Below, piece after piece: positions 28,201 through 34,494 of a stretch of DNA of 37,915 nt. Every line of letters starts with the position of its first letter. Position 1 is the first letter of the stretch. The notes beneath the pieces were generated by a model. The model worked only from the letters and a program-made list of their open reading frames with translations. It did no database searches and had not been told where the DNA came from. This stretch comes from Candidatus Saelkia tenebricola. Its GTDB lineage: Bacteria > Omnitrophota > Gorgyraeia > Kaelpiales > Kaelpiaceae. Where the stretch lies: assembly GCA_030765145.1 (NCBI GenBank), contig JAVCDA010000084.1, forward strand, positions 1 to 37,915, in the 5' to 3' direction. A program made the position numbers and the translations under genes.

Positions 28201-28964
28201 TCTATTACCTCCAACTGATAAGGGTGGTGAATAACTATCTCAAAAGATTTTCTATACTTTCTTATCATACCATAAACTTTAACTTTTGCCCCTTTAAGTT
28301 TCATACAATCCATACCCTTTAAGAATAAATCATTGTTCTTAAATACTGCTAATTTAAAACCTGAAGGCATTAAAAAAACATATACTCTTTTCCCTTCATA
28401 AACATCTAATATCTTTCCTTCAACAGCAACAACTTCGCCTTTAAACAAGTGGGCTTCTTTTAAATCCACATTCCTTACATCACTCCAAATACCTCTTTTT
28501 TTATCCAAAGCATTTTTAAAGCTTTTTGCAAACAAATCTGAATATTTAAGATTCGGACTACGTATATCTATTACCGCAAGACCATTTTGAATAATATTTT
28601 TATTAACAAAATCATCTCCTACAAAAACATACCCCAAGAGTCTTTTGTATTTATCTTTTTTTTCTCTATCATATTCAATCCTTATCTCTTTATTAAAAAC
28701 AAGTTTCTTATTCATTAAATAAGCCTTTTCACCCCAATAACTTTCCTTATCAACCCAACTACCTGAAGTCATCTCTTTGGTCTCAGGTGAATTTAACCCT
28801 AGATAACGGAGCAACACTCCGCTTCTAAGTTTAATTGTATCTCCGTCTATTACTTCCACAACAAAACCAGAACAAGGGAGTTTGGGGTAAAAAATAAAAA
28901 CCGCTACCCCCATAAGTACTAAAAGTGCTGGTATCAAACAGCCGAGATATCTCTTGATAATCAT
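28197..28964 (-). CDS. Exported thermonuclease-like (SNase) protein with second OB-fold
   Basis: A staphylococcal-nuclease homologue. I use the ATG at 28962-28964 (255 residues), which puts a signal-anchor helix (LGCLIPALLVLMGVAVFIF) at the N-terminus; the frame is open to a GTG at 29015, so the start is uncertain. Nuclease motifs: EVIDGDTIKL, RYLGLNSPETKE (Arg and Glu of the active site), and YDREKKDKYKRLLGYVF. The C-terminal about 80 residues (GEVVAVEGKILDVYEG onward) look like a second OB-fold, which may bind nucleic acid. It would act outside the inner membrane. First gene of the trxB-trxA run, an odd pairing. Confidence 0.85.
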   Translation of the reverse strand: MIIKRYLGCLIPALLVLMGVAVFIFYPKLPCSGFVVEVIDGDTIKLRSGVLLRYLGLNSPETKEMTSGSWVDKESYWGEKAYLMNKKLVFNKEIRIEYDREKKDKYKRLLGYVFVGDDFVNKNIIQNGLAVIDIRSPNLKYSDLFAKSFKNALDKKRGIWSDVRNVDLKEAHLFKGEVVAVEGKILDVYEGKRVYVFLMPSGFKLAVFKNNDLFLKGMDCMKLKGAKVKVYGMIRKYRKSFEIVIHHPYQLEVIE

Positions 28965-29030
28965 AGCACTAGATTTTAAACCACATTGTTTATAACTTTC
29001 AAGCGGAAAGCACACCTTTTAAGAAATACA

Positions 29031-29060
29031 TTGACCATGTATTTAAAACCTGGTTATAAT
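29031..29060 (+). promoter_or_regulatory. Promoter giving a leaderless mRNA for the oxidoreductase-lpxB pair
   Basis: TTGACC (29031-29036), an 18-base spacer and a perfect TATAAT (29055-29060). The ATG begins 7 bases after the -10 box, just where transcription should start, and there is no ribosome site before it. Confidence 0.75.
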
Positions 29061-29067
29061 TCTAAAC

Positions 29068-29988
29068 ATGAAAAAACTAAATGTAGGTGTTATTGGCACA
29101 GGTCATGTCGGTTCTTTTCACGCAAAAATTTATTCTCAAATGCCTGATGTAAAAGTCACATTTCTCTGCGACGTAATAGAAGCAAGGGCAAAACAACTGG
29201 GGAATCAATTAAAATCCAACTATTCTAACAATTACAAAGATGGATTCTCATTAGTAGATGCTGTAAGCATAGCTGCACCAACACCTTTTCACTATGAAAT
29301 AGCTAAAGATTTTTTAAAACACGGTAAAGATGTATTAATTGAAAAACCAATTACTATCAACCTAAAACAAGCCCAACATTTAATTCAAATTGCAGATAAA
29401 AACTCATGCATACTTCAAGTAGGACATGTGGAAAGATTTAACAAAGCATTTTCTGCGATAAGAGATGTCCCCGGAGAAATAAAATTTATCGAATGCCATA
29501 GAATAGGACCTTTTACCCAAAGATGCATAGATGTAAGCGTAGTGCTGGATTTAATGATACACGATTTGGATATAATACTTGAGTTATTACCTTGCAAAAT
29601 TAAAAGCATTAACGCCACAGGATTAAAAGTAATGACAGATTTCCCCGATATTGCTAATGCACGTATTGCATTTGAAAACGGAGCTGTTTGTAATATTACA
29701 TCCTCTCGTGTATCAGACGATGCTTTAAGAAAAATAAGAATATTTAAAGAAAACTCTTACATTTCCCTAGACTATAAACTCCAAGAAGTAAAAATCTATC
29801 AAAAACTTAACAAAAAAATAATTAAAAAACAAATTCCTATAAAAAAAGAACAACCATTGCAATTAGAACTTAAGAGTTTCATAAACTCCGTAAAAAAAAG
29901 AATTCCTCCTCTAGTCAGCGGTAAAACTGCCAAAAAAGCATTGGAAACAGCACTGAAAATAGAAAAAATAATCTCCCGCACCTCTTAA
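29068..29988 (+). CDS. Gfo/Idh/MocA-family oxidoreductase next to lpxB
   Basis: A 306-residue NAD(P)-dependent oxidoreductase. Rossmann motif GVIGTGHVGSFHA (7-19), the family EKP motif in LIEKPITINL, and the substrate-side GHVERFNKAF and HDLDIILELL. Members of this family beside lipid A genes include GnnA, the UDP-GlcNAc 3-dehydrogenase used to make amide-linked lipid A. The lpxB gene starts 3 bases after this stop, so a role in lipid A or another UDP-sugar is likely, but the partner aminotransferase (GnnB) and lpxA are not in the window. Specificity is therefore inference. Confidence 0.85.
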   Translation: MKKLNVGVIGTGHVGSFHAKIYSQMPDVKVTFLCDVIEARAKQLGNQLKSNYSNNYKDGFSLVDAVSIAAPTPFHYEIAKDFLKHGKDVLIEKPITINLKQAQHLIQIADKNSCILQVGHVERFNKAFSAIRDVPGEIKFIECHRIGPFTQRCIDVSVVLDLMIHDLDIILELLPCKIKSINATGLKVMTDFPDIANARIAFENGAVCNITSSRVSDDALRKIRIFKENSYISLDYKLQEVKIYQKLNKKIIKKQIPIKKEQPLQLELKSFINSVKKRIPPLVSGKTAKKALETALKIEKIISRTS

Positions 29989-29991
29989 AAT

Positions 29992-31107
29992 ATGAAAAAA
30001 CTATTTTTAATTGCTGGAGAGCCATCAGGGGACCTTCAGGGCAGCCTTTTAATTAAAGAGATTAAAACACTCACAACTAATATAGAATTTTATGGATTAG
30101 GAGGACGCCTTATGCAGAATGAGGGGGTTCATATTTATTATGACTTAGCAAGCGAAGCAGTAGTTGGTTTTGTCGAAGTAATAAAAAAAATAAAATTCTT
30201 CAAAAAGATATTTAAAGAAACTCTTGATAAAATCCGCAAACAAAAACCAGACGCAGTAATATTCATAGATTATCCCGGATTCAATCTCAGATTAGTTAAA
30301 GCAGTAAAAAAAATGGGCATAAAAACCATATACTACATCAGCCCGCAAATTTGGGCATGGGGGCAGAAAAGGGTTGAAATCATAAAACAATACGTTGACG
30401 AAATGATTGTCTTCTTCAGATTCGAAGAAGATTTTTATAAACAATACGAGATAAAAACAAAATTCATAGGTCATCCGCTATTAGACCTGATAAAGCCAAC
30501 TTTAACGGAGCAAGAATTCATAAAAAAATATAATTTACGGGAAAATACAAAAAGAATATTTATCATGCCAGGATCCCGTGATAATGAAGTTAAAAAACAT
30601 TTGCCTGTAATTATTAAAGCAATTAAAACTCTTCCTGATAACAATATTTATGAATTTCTTCTTTTAAGCTCTCCTTATCTAAAGAAAAACACACTTGAAG
30701 CAAAAACACCTTTTTTAAAAATCATATCACATGACAATTACAATGCTATTTATCATTCTTATGCCGGGATTGTAGCATCGGGGACAGCAACATTGGAATC
30801 TGCTTTATTAACAAAACCATTTATAACAATATACAAAACTTCACTCCTAAATTATCTTATTCTAAAACCCCAAATAAAAGTTCCTTGCATTGGAATAGCA
30901 AATCTAATTCTTAAAGAAAAAGCCATACCGGAGCTTGTTCAATATAATTACACATCTTCTAATTTGGCCAAAGAACTCAACAAACTATTAGACGATTCCA
31001 AACATTATAAAACATTGCAAGAAAAACTTTTAAATTTTAAAAAAATCTTGGGTGAGGGAGGAGCCGCCAAAAGAGCTGCAGAATATATCTTAGAAGTGTT
31101 GAATTAA
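29992..31107 (+). CDS. lpxB: Lipid-A-disaccharide synthase
   Basis: A 371-residue GT19 enzyme that joins UDP-2,3-diacyl-GlcN and lipid X into the lipid A disaccharide at the inner membrane. Motifs: [11 protein letters not shown] (7-17), [47 protein letters not shown] and [13 protein letters not shown]. It implies an outer membrane with lipid A. Separated by 3 bases from the preceding stop and has no visible ribosome site, so it is probably translated by coupling. Its TAA shares bases with the hisF stop on the other strand. Confidence 0.96.
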   Translation: MKKLFLIAGEPSGDLQGSLLIKEIKTLTTNIEFYGLGGRLMQNEGVHIYYDLASEAVVGFVEVIKKIKFFKKIFKETLDKIRKQKPDAVIFIDYPGFNLRLVKAVKKMGIKTIYYISPQIWAWGQKRVEIIKQYVDEMIVFFRFEEDFYKQYEIKTKFIGHPLLDLIKPTLTEQEFIKKYNLRENTKRIFIMPGSRDNEVKKHLPVIIKAIKTLPDNNIYEFLLLSSPYLKKNTLEAKTPFLKIISHDNYNAIYHSYAGIVASGTATLESALLTKPFITIYKTSLLNYLILKPQIKVPCIGIANLILKEKAIPELVQYNYTSSNLAKELNKLLDDSKHYKTLQEKLLNFKKILGEGGAAKRAAEYILEVLN

Positions 31108-31871
31108 GCCTTTCTTACAGTTATCCCTTTATTAGTGAGATATTCTTTTGCTTCTTTAATGGTATACTCGCCATAATGAAAAATAGACGCAGCAAGAACC
31201 GCATCCGCACACCCCTCGTTAAAAGCCTGATAAAGATGCTCTAAATCACCAGCTCCTCCAGATGCAATTACTGGAATATTCACTGAAGTCGAAACACTTT
31301 TTGTTAAATCCAAATCATATCCTGCTTTTGTCCCATCCCTGTCCATACTGGTTAATAAAATCTCACCAGCTCCTAATTCTTCAACCTTCTTCGCCCATTC
31401 CACTACATCCAACCCGGTAGCATCTCTTCCTCCGGTAATATAAACTTCCCACTTATCTAAATTAAATGAGTTCCTCTTTACATCTATCGCAACAACTATG
31501 CATTGACTCCCAAACTCATATGATGCTTCCTTAATTAAATTCGGATCTTTAACAGCAACTGTATTAATAGAAACCTTATCAGCACCTGCTTTTAGAAGCT
31601 TCCTAATATCTTCAAGATTTTCAACTCCTCCTCCAACAGTTAACGGAATAAACACCTTCTCAGCTGTTTTAGTAATTACATCCATTATCGGTTTTCTCTC
31701 TTCAAATGAAGCTGTGATATCCAAAAAAACAAGCTCATCTGCCCCTTGAGAATTATACGCCTCGGCTTGGGTTACAGGATCTCCTGCATCTTGCAAGTTT
31801 AGAAAATTTATCCCTTTTACAACTCGCCCGTCTTTCACATCTAAACAAGGTATGATTCTTTTAGCCAGCAT
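31104..31871 (-). CDS. hisF: Imidazole glycerol phosphate synthase, cyclase subunit
   Basis: A 255-residue (beta-alpha)8 barrel. Catalytic D11 in [16 protein letters not shown] and D130 in CIVVAIDVK; phosphate loops [11 protein letters not shown] and [11 protein letters not shown]. With HisH it forms IGP and AICAR from PRFAR in histidine synthesis. ATG is preceded by GAGAGGTG. It follows hisH by 12 bases; no other his genes are in the window. Confidence 0.97.
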   Translation of the reverse strand: MLAKRIIPCLDVKDGRVVKGINFLNLQDAGDPVTQAEAYNSQGADELVFLDITASFEERKPIMDVITKTAEKVFIPLTVGGGVENLEDIRKLLKAGADKVSINTVAVKDPNLIKEASYEFGSQCIVVAIDVKRNSFNLDKWEVYITGGRDATGLDVVEWAKKVEELGAGEILLTSMDRDGTKAGYDLDLTKSVSTSVNIPVIASGGAGDLEHLYQAFNEGCADAVLAASIFHYGEYTIKEAKEYLTNKGITVRKA

Positions 31872-31883
31872 TTTACACCTCTC

Positions 31884-32516
31884 TTAAATTATAAGTTTTA
31901 TAAAATTACTAAACACATCCAAACCTAAAGAACTACTTTTTTCAGGGTGAAACTGAACACCATAAATATTATCTTTTTTTACTACCGAAGCAAATTCCAC
32001 ACCATAATTCGTTGTTGATAAAATAACTTTTTCATCAACCGGACTCACATAATAAGAATGAACAAAATAAAAATATTCCTCATTTCTCATATTCTTAAAA
32101 AGTGTATCCCCTGCTTCTTTGGTTCTATAAAACACCTGATTCCATCCCATATGCGGTATTTTAACACCTGCAGAAAAACGAACAACCTTACCTTCTATTA
32201 AACCAAGACCTTGAAAATTGCCATGTTCTTGACTTTCTGTAAACAAAAGCTGTAACCCTAAGCATATCCCTAAAAAAGGAACTCCCTCGGTGATTCTTTT
32301 TTTCAAAACATCAAAAATCCTAATCTTCTTAAGATTCTCAACCCCTTTTCCAAAAGCACCTACACCAGGAAGTACAATAGCATCAGCACTTAAAATTAAA
32401 TCCACCTCATTGGTAACACAGATTTTAAAACCAAAAGGTAAAGAAACATATTCTAAAGCCTTTGCAACACTATGTAGATTACCCATATGATAATCAATTA
32501 CAGCAATAACTTTCAT
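31884..32516 (-). CDS. hisH: Imidazole glycerol phosphate synthase, glutamine amidotransferase subunit
   Basis: A 210-residue class I glutamine amidotransferase giving ammonia to HisF. Nucleophile C85 in FLGICLGLQLL, His190 and Glu192 in YGVQFHPEKSS, oxyanion region LPGVGAFGKG. The ATG at 32516 lies only 11 bases from a TATAAT and has no ribosome site, so the leader is very short. Its promoter is back to back with that of the next plus-strand gene. Confidence 0.96.
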   Translation of the reverse strand: MKVIAVIDYHMGNLHSVAKALEYVSLPFGFKICVTNEVDLILSADAIVLPGVGAFGKGVENLKKIRIFDVLKKRITEGVPFLGICLGLQLLFTESQEHGNFQGLGLIEGKVVRFSAGVKIPHMGWNQVFYRTKEAGDTLFKNMRNEEYFYFVHSYYVSPVDEKVILSTTNYGVEFASVVKKDNIYGVQFHPEKSSSLGLDVFSNFIKLII

Positions 32517-32527
32517 GATTCAAGAAT

Positions 32528-32576
32528 ATTATAAGATAAAATGCATATTGACAAGAAGAAATAATATTCTTAAAAT
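32528..32576. promoter_or_regulatory. Divergent promoters with overlapping -35 boxes (hisH / small membrane protein)
   Basis: Plus strand: TTGACA (32548-32553), 17-base spacer, TAAAAT (32571-32576), then 7 bases to the ATG at 32584. Minus strand: TTGTCA (32549-32554), 15-base spacer, TATAAT (32528-32533), then 11 bases to the hisH ATG. The two -35 boxes share five bases, so polymerase cannot occupy both. The minus spacer is shorter than ideal. Confidence 0.65.
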
Positions 32577-32583
32577 AAACTTT

Positions 32584-33069
32584 ATGAAAAAAAACTATAA
32601 TATTTTCTCAATAGCATTTCTTCTTTTAATATACCTAGTTCTTTTAAACTTCATACAACTTATCAGCCGAGAAAATAAAAAAATCAATGCAATCTTAGCT
32701 CAGTTAGCTGGGAATCAAATATCAATAGTAAAAAATACATTCTCAACGGTTACTCTAAGCCCTCTATCTGAAATTAAAGTAAATTTCTGGAAAATGGATC
32801 CAGAAACTTCCGAAAAGGGAGAGTATTTAGGTTCTGCAACTTTTATTACTCAAGGAAAACTTTCTACAGATGTTAAAAACCCCGAATTACTAAAAATTCT
32901 TGAGAATACCTATGTTCCAATAGGAGAATTAAGCGAGGAAGGAACCGCCCGAGATTGGCAGATAAATTATAAACCAGGTTCTTTTTCTCATTTAAAAGCA
33001 ATCACACAGGAAGCCTGGCGCTGGAATTACATAGCAGAGACAGAAGTGTTATCGGAAAAAGAACAATAA
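32584..33069 (+). CDS. Small membrane-anchored protein of unknown function, 161 aa
   Basis: I do not recognise the family. The frame is open from 32515, but the ATG at 32584 fits the promoter and places a single membrane helix at residues about 7-27 (NIFSIAFLLLIYLVLLNFI). The rest (about 130 residues) is predicted soluble and outside: short helix QLISRENKKINAILAQLAG, then a beta-rich domain with NFWKMDPETSEKGEYLGSA and a Trp-rich end, QEAWRWNYIAETEV. No cysteines. It has no ribosome site and sits 7 bases after a -10 box. Confidence 0.75.
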   Translation: MKKNYNIFSIAFLLLIYLVLLNFIQLISRENKKINAILAQLAGNQISIVKNTFSTVTLSPLSEIKVNFWKMDPETSEKGEYLGSATFITQGKLSTDVKNPELLKILENTYVPIGELSEEGTARDWQINYKPGSFSHLKAITQEAWRWNYIAETEVLSEKEQ

Positions 33070-33089
33070 TTCTTATTCTTAACAAAACA

Positions 33090-33161
33090 GCCCGCGAGAG
33101 GATTTGAACCCCCGACCTAGGCATTACGAATGCCTTGCTCTACCAACTGAGCTACACGGGC
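33090..33161 (-). tRNA. tRNA-Thr (anticodon CGU)
   Basis: A 72-base cloverleaf on the minus strand. Acceptor GCCCGTG pairs with CGCGGGC (one G-U); D arm GCTC/GAGC; anticodon stem AGGCA/TGCCT with loop TTCGTAA, anticodon CGT at 33126-33128; T arm GGGGG/CCTCT with loop TTCAAAT. No CCA is encoded. It reads ACG codons. It stands between the core genes and the accessory island, though its 3' end faces away from the island. Confidence 0.95.
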
Positions 33162-33179
33162 AATCTGATTTAATAGTTT

Positions 33180-33208
33180 AGAATAACCTTACGCGTTTTA
33201 CAAGGCAA
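33180..33208 (-). promoter_or_regulatory. Likely tRNA-Thr promoter
   Basis: Minus strand TTGCCT (33203-33208), 17-base spacer, TATTCT (33180-33185), 18 bases before the tRNA 5' end. Confidence 0.45.
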
Positions 33209-33219
33209 GAAACTTAAGA

Positions 33220-33237
33220 AAAAGGGCGCCCCCTCTT
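33220..33237 (-). terminator. Intrinsic terminator after the small membrane protein gene
   Basis: Minus strand AAGAGGG - loop GGCG - CCCTTTT (one G-U pair), running into a T-rich stretch. It lies 36 bases after the stop of the gene at 33274. Confidence 0.6.
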
Positions 33238-33273
33238 GGCAACCCCAGTATTAACATTAAAAAATATGACAAC

Positions 33274-33567
33274 TTAGAATTTTAATTCGTATAAAGTAAT
33301 GGGATTATTATCTACATTTACATCCGAATCTACCGACGGATAATTTGCAGCATTAATTTGAATTTCATTAAGTATTTTTACAACCCTTCCTTCATCATCA
33401 ATGTGGGTATTAAACACAGGCATTTCATCTGCTTTGCTATTACCGTATAACTTTTCCGCCATTGCTAAAGATGAAATGCTGCAAATAAGAAATATCACAC
33501 CAAGACCTAAAAGTATTTTTCTCTCTTTTATCTCTCCTGTCTCCTTTTCTTTATTTTTCCTATTCAT
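33274..33567 (-). CDS. Small membrane or exported protein of unknown function, 97 aa
   Basis: Not recognised. The frame is open from 33603; the ATG at 33565-33567 is preferred because GAGGA lies 8 bases before it. A highly charged start (NRKNKEKETGEIKERK) is followed by one hydrophobic segment (ILLGLGVIFLICSISSLAMA, about 17-36), which ends like a signal-peptidase site. The outer part, about 60 residues, has no cysteines and no clear motif. A terminator follows, so it is a single-gene unit. Confidence 0.6.
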   Translation of the reverse strand: MNRKNKEKETGEIKERKILLGLGVIFLICSISSLAMAEKLYGNSKADEMPVFNTHIDDEGRVVKILNEIQINAANYPSVDSDVNVDNNPITLYELKF

Positions 33568-33740
33568 ATTGCTTTCCTCATCTCCTCTTGATACAAATTC
33601 CATGCCAAATATCCCAATAAAAATATAAACATAAGTAATTACGAATAAAAATGTTACAAATCCAATTAAATAGCAATAATATGATGACTAAAAAGTGTAA
33701 ACACATATTGACAATCGAGAAAGGAATTACATACGCAGAT

Positions 33741-33975
33741 AAAATAAAAAATGCCGAGACCCAGAATCCCTCCCCCACATTTTGTAACTGATTATATTAT
33801 CATAGGGTTTGAACATCTTCGACCTCCTTTTGTGACATTAGCGTGACGTTGGTCTTTTACCTTAGGAATAAAACTCGCTCTAAAATACTCATATCTAATA
33901 ATATTTTCGGGCGGATTATTGTATGTTTCCTCCATCACTTGTTTACTACTCCATCCGCCTATTTCTTGTTTCGTC
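33741..33975. repeat. Long direct repeat, left copy
   Basis: Aligns without gaps to 37681-37915 with 18 mismatches (217/235 identical). It covers the end of the integrase gene and about 108 bases after it, starting AAAATAAAAAATGCCGAGAC. Most differences are transitions. Confidence 0.95.
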
Positions 33976-34241
33976 TTACTTGATAACTCTGGTCCACTTG
34001 CAAAAGTATGCCGTAAATCGTGAACTGTAGCCTTGAGGATACCAACTTTCTTACATATCTTGTGCATCTTATCCCTCATTCTATTTCGCTGGAGAAGATT
34101 ACCTTTGGAATCAGAGAATACTAGCTTACCTTTAGCTTGCTTTATCGCCTACCGTAATATAGATTTTAGCTCTGGATGAATTATATAAATTTTTTGAGGA
34201 CGCAAGGTAAAAAGTAAGGAAATAAATTGATATGGAATATA
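33849..34241 (-). pseudogene. Tyrosine recombinase (integrase), decayed C-terminal half
   Basis: Reading the minus strand from 34241 gives YIPYQFISLLFTLRPQK then IYIIHPELKSILR, a TAG (34149-34151), then AIKQAKGKLVFSDSKGN and the catalytic HDLRHTFAS, GGWSSKQVMEETY (Tyr nucleophile) and FIPKVKD. The catalytic-domain region normally found between SLLF-T and PQKI is missing, showing an internal deletion. The stop codon seen in the right copy (TAA, 37789-37791) is CAA here (33849-33851), so the frame runs on to 33792. With a deletion, an internal TAG and a lost stop it cannot be active. Confidence 0.85.
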
Positions 34242-34250
34242 TTAGACTTT

Positions 34251-34494
34251 GCACATCTGCAATTTCAGAAAGAATAAAATTATGCACAAGAAAAATTGGC
34301 TGAATTATCTAAAATTGACTATGAGTATAAATAAAAAATTAATCTATACCAAAATATTCTTTTATGATTTAACGACTCTAAGAGTAAACGGTCTATTGGC
34401 TGGAGATATTTAGGTAGTTAGTTTATAAAGCCTGACTATTATTTTTAGCCAAGCTTTTTGTTTTAAAGATATTTAATTAGATTAGATGATATGA
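34251..34494. other. Intergenic stretch with a possible gene remnant
   Basis: No intact gene. On the plus strand around 34240-34340 a short frame reads LDFAHLQFQKE, a TAA, then NYAQEKLAELSKIDYEYK, which looks protein-like but cannot be assigned. The rest is AT-rich and includes the hairpin at 34428-34456. Confidence 0.35.
34428..34456. terminator. Hairpin, probable bidirectional terminator
   Basis: AAGCCTGACTA (34428-34438), 7-base loop, TAGCCAAGCTT (34446-34456): an 11-pair stem with two wobble-type pairs, followed on the plus strand by TTTGTTTT. It lies 38 bases after the stop of the 810-aa gene and would end that minus-strand transcript too, though its U-tract is weaker on that strand. 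Confidence 0.55.

Noticed and set aside
33090-33161. tRNA-Thr as the proven attachment site of the island
   Set aside because: Its 3' end points away from the island and I found no second copy of tRNA sequence at the repeat borders.
33578-33778. 66-residue minus-strand frame with hydrophobic content before the small membrane protein gene
   Set aside because: It overlaps the start of the better-supported gene ending at 33274, has no ribosome site and enters the non-coding flank of the long direct repeat.
33801-33825. AGGGTTTGAAC motif resembling a tRNA T-arm in the long repeat (also at 37741-37765)
   Set aside because: On the minus strand the bases beside TTCAAAC do not pair as a T stem beyond one base pair, and no acceptor or anticodon arm is present.
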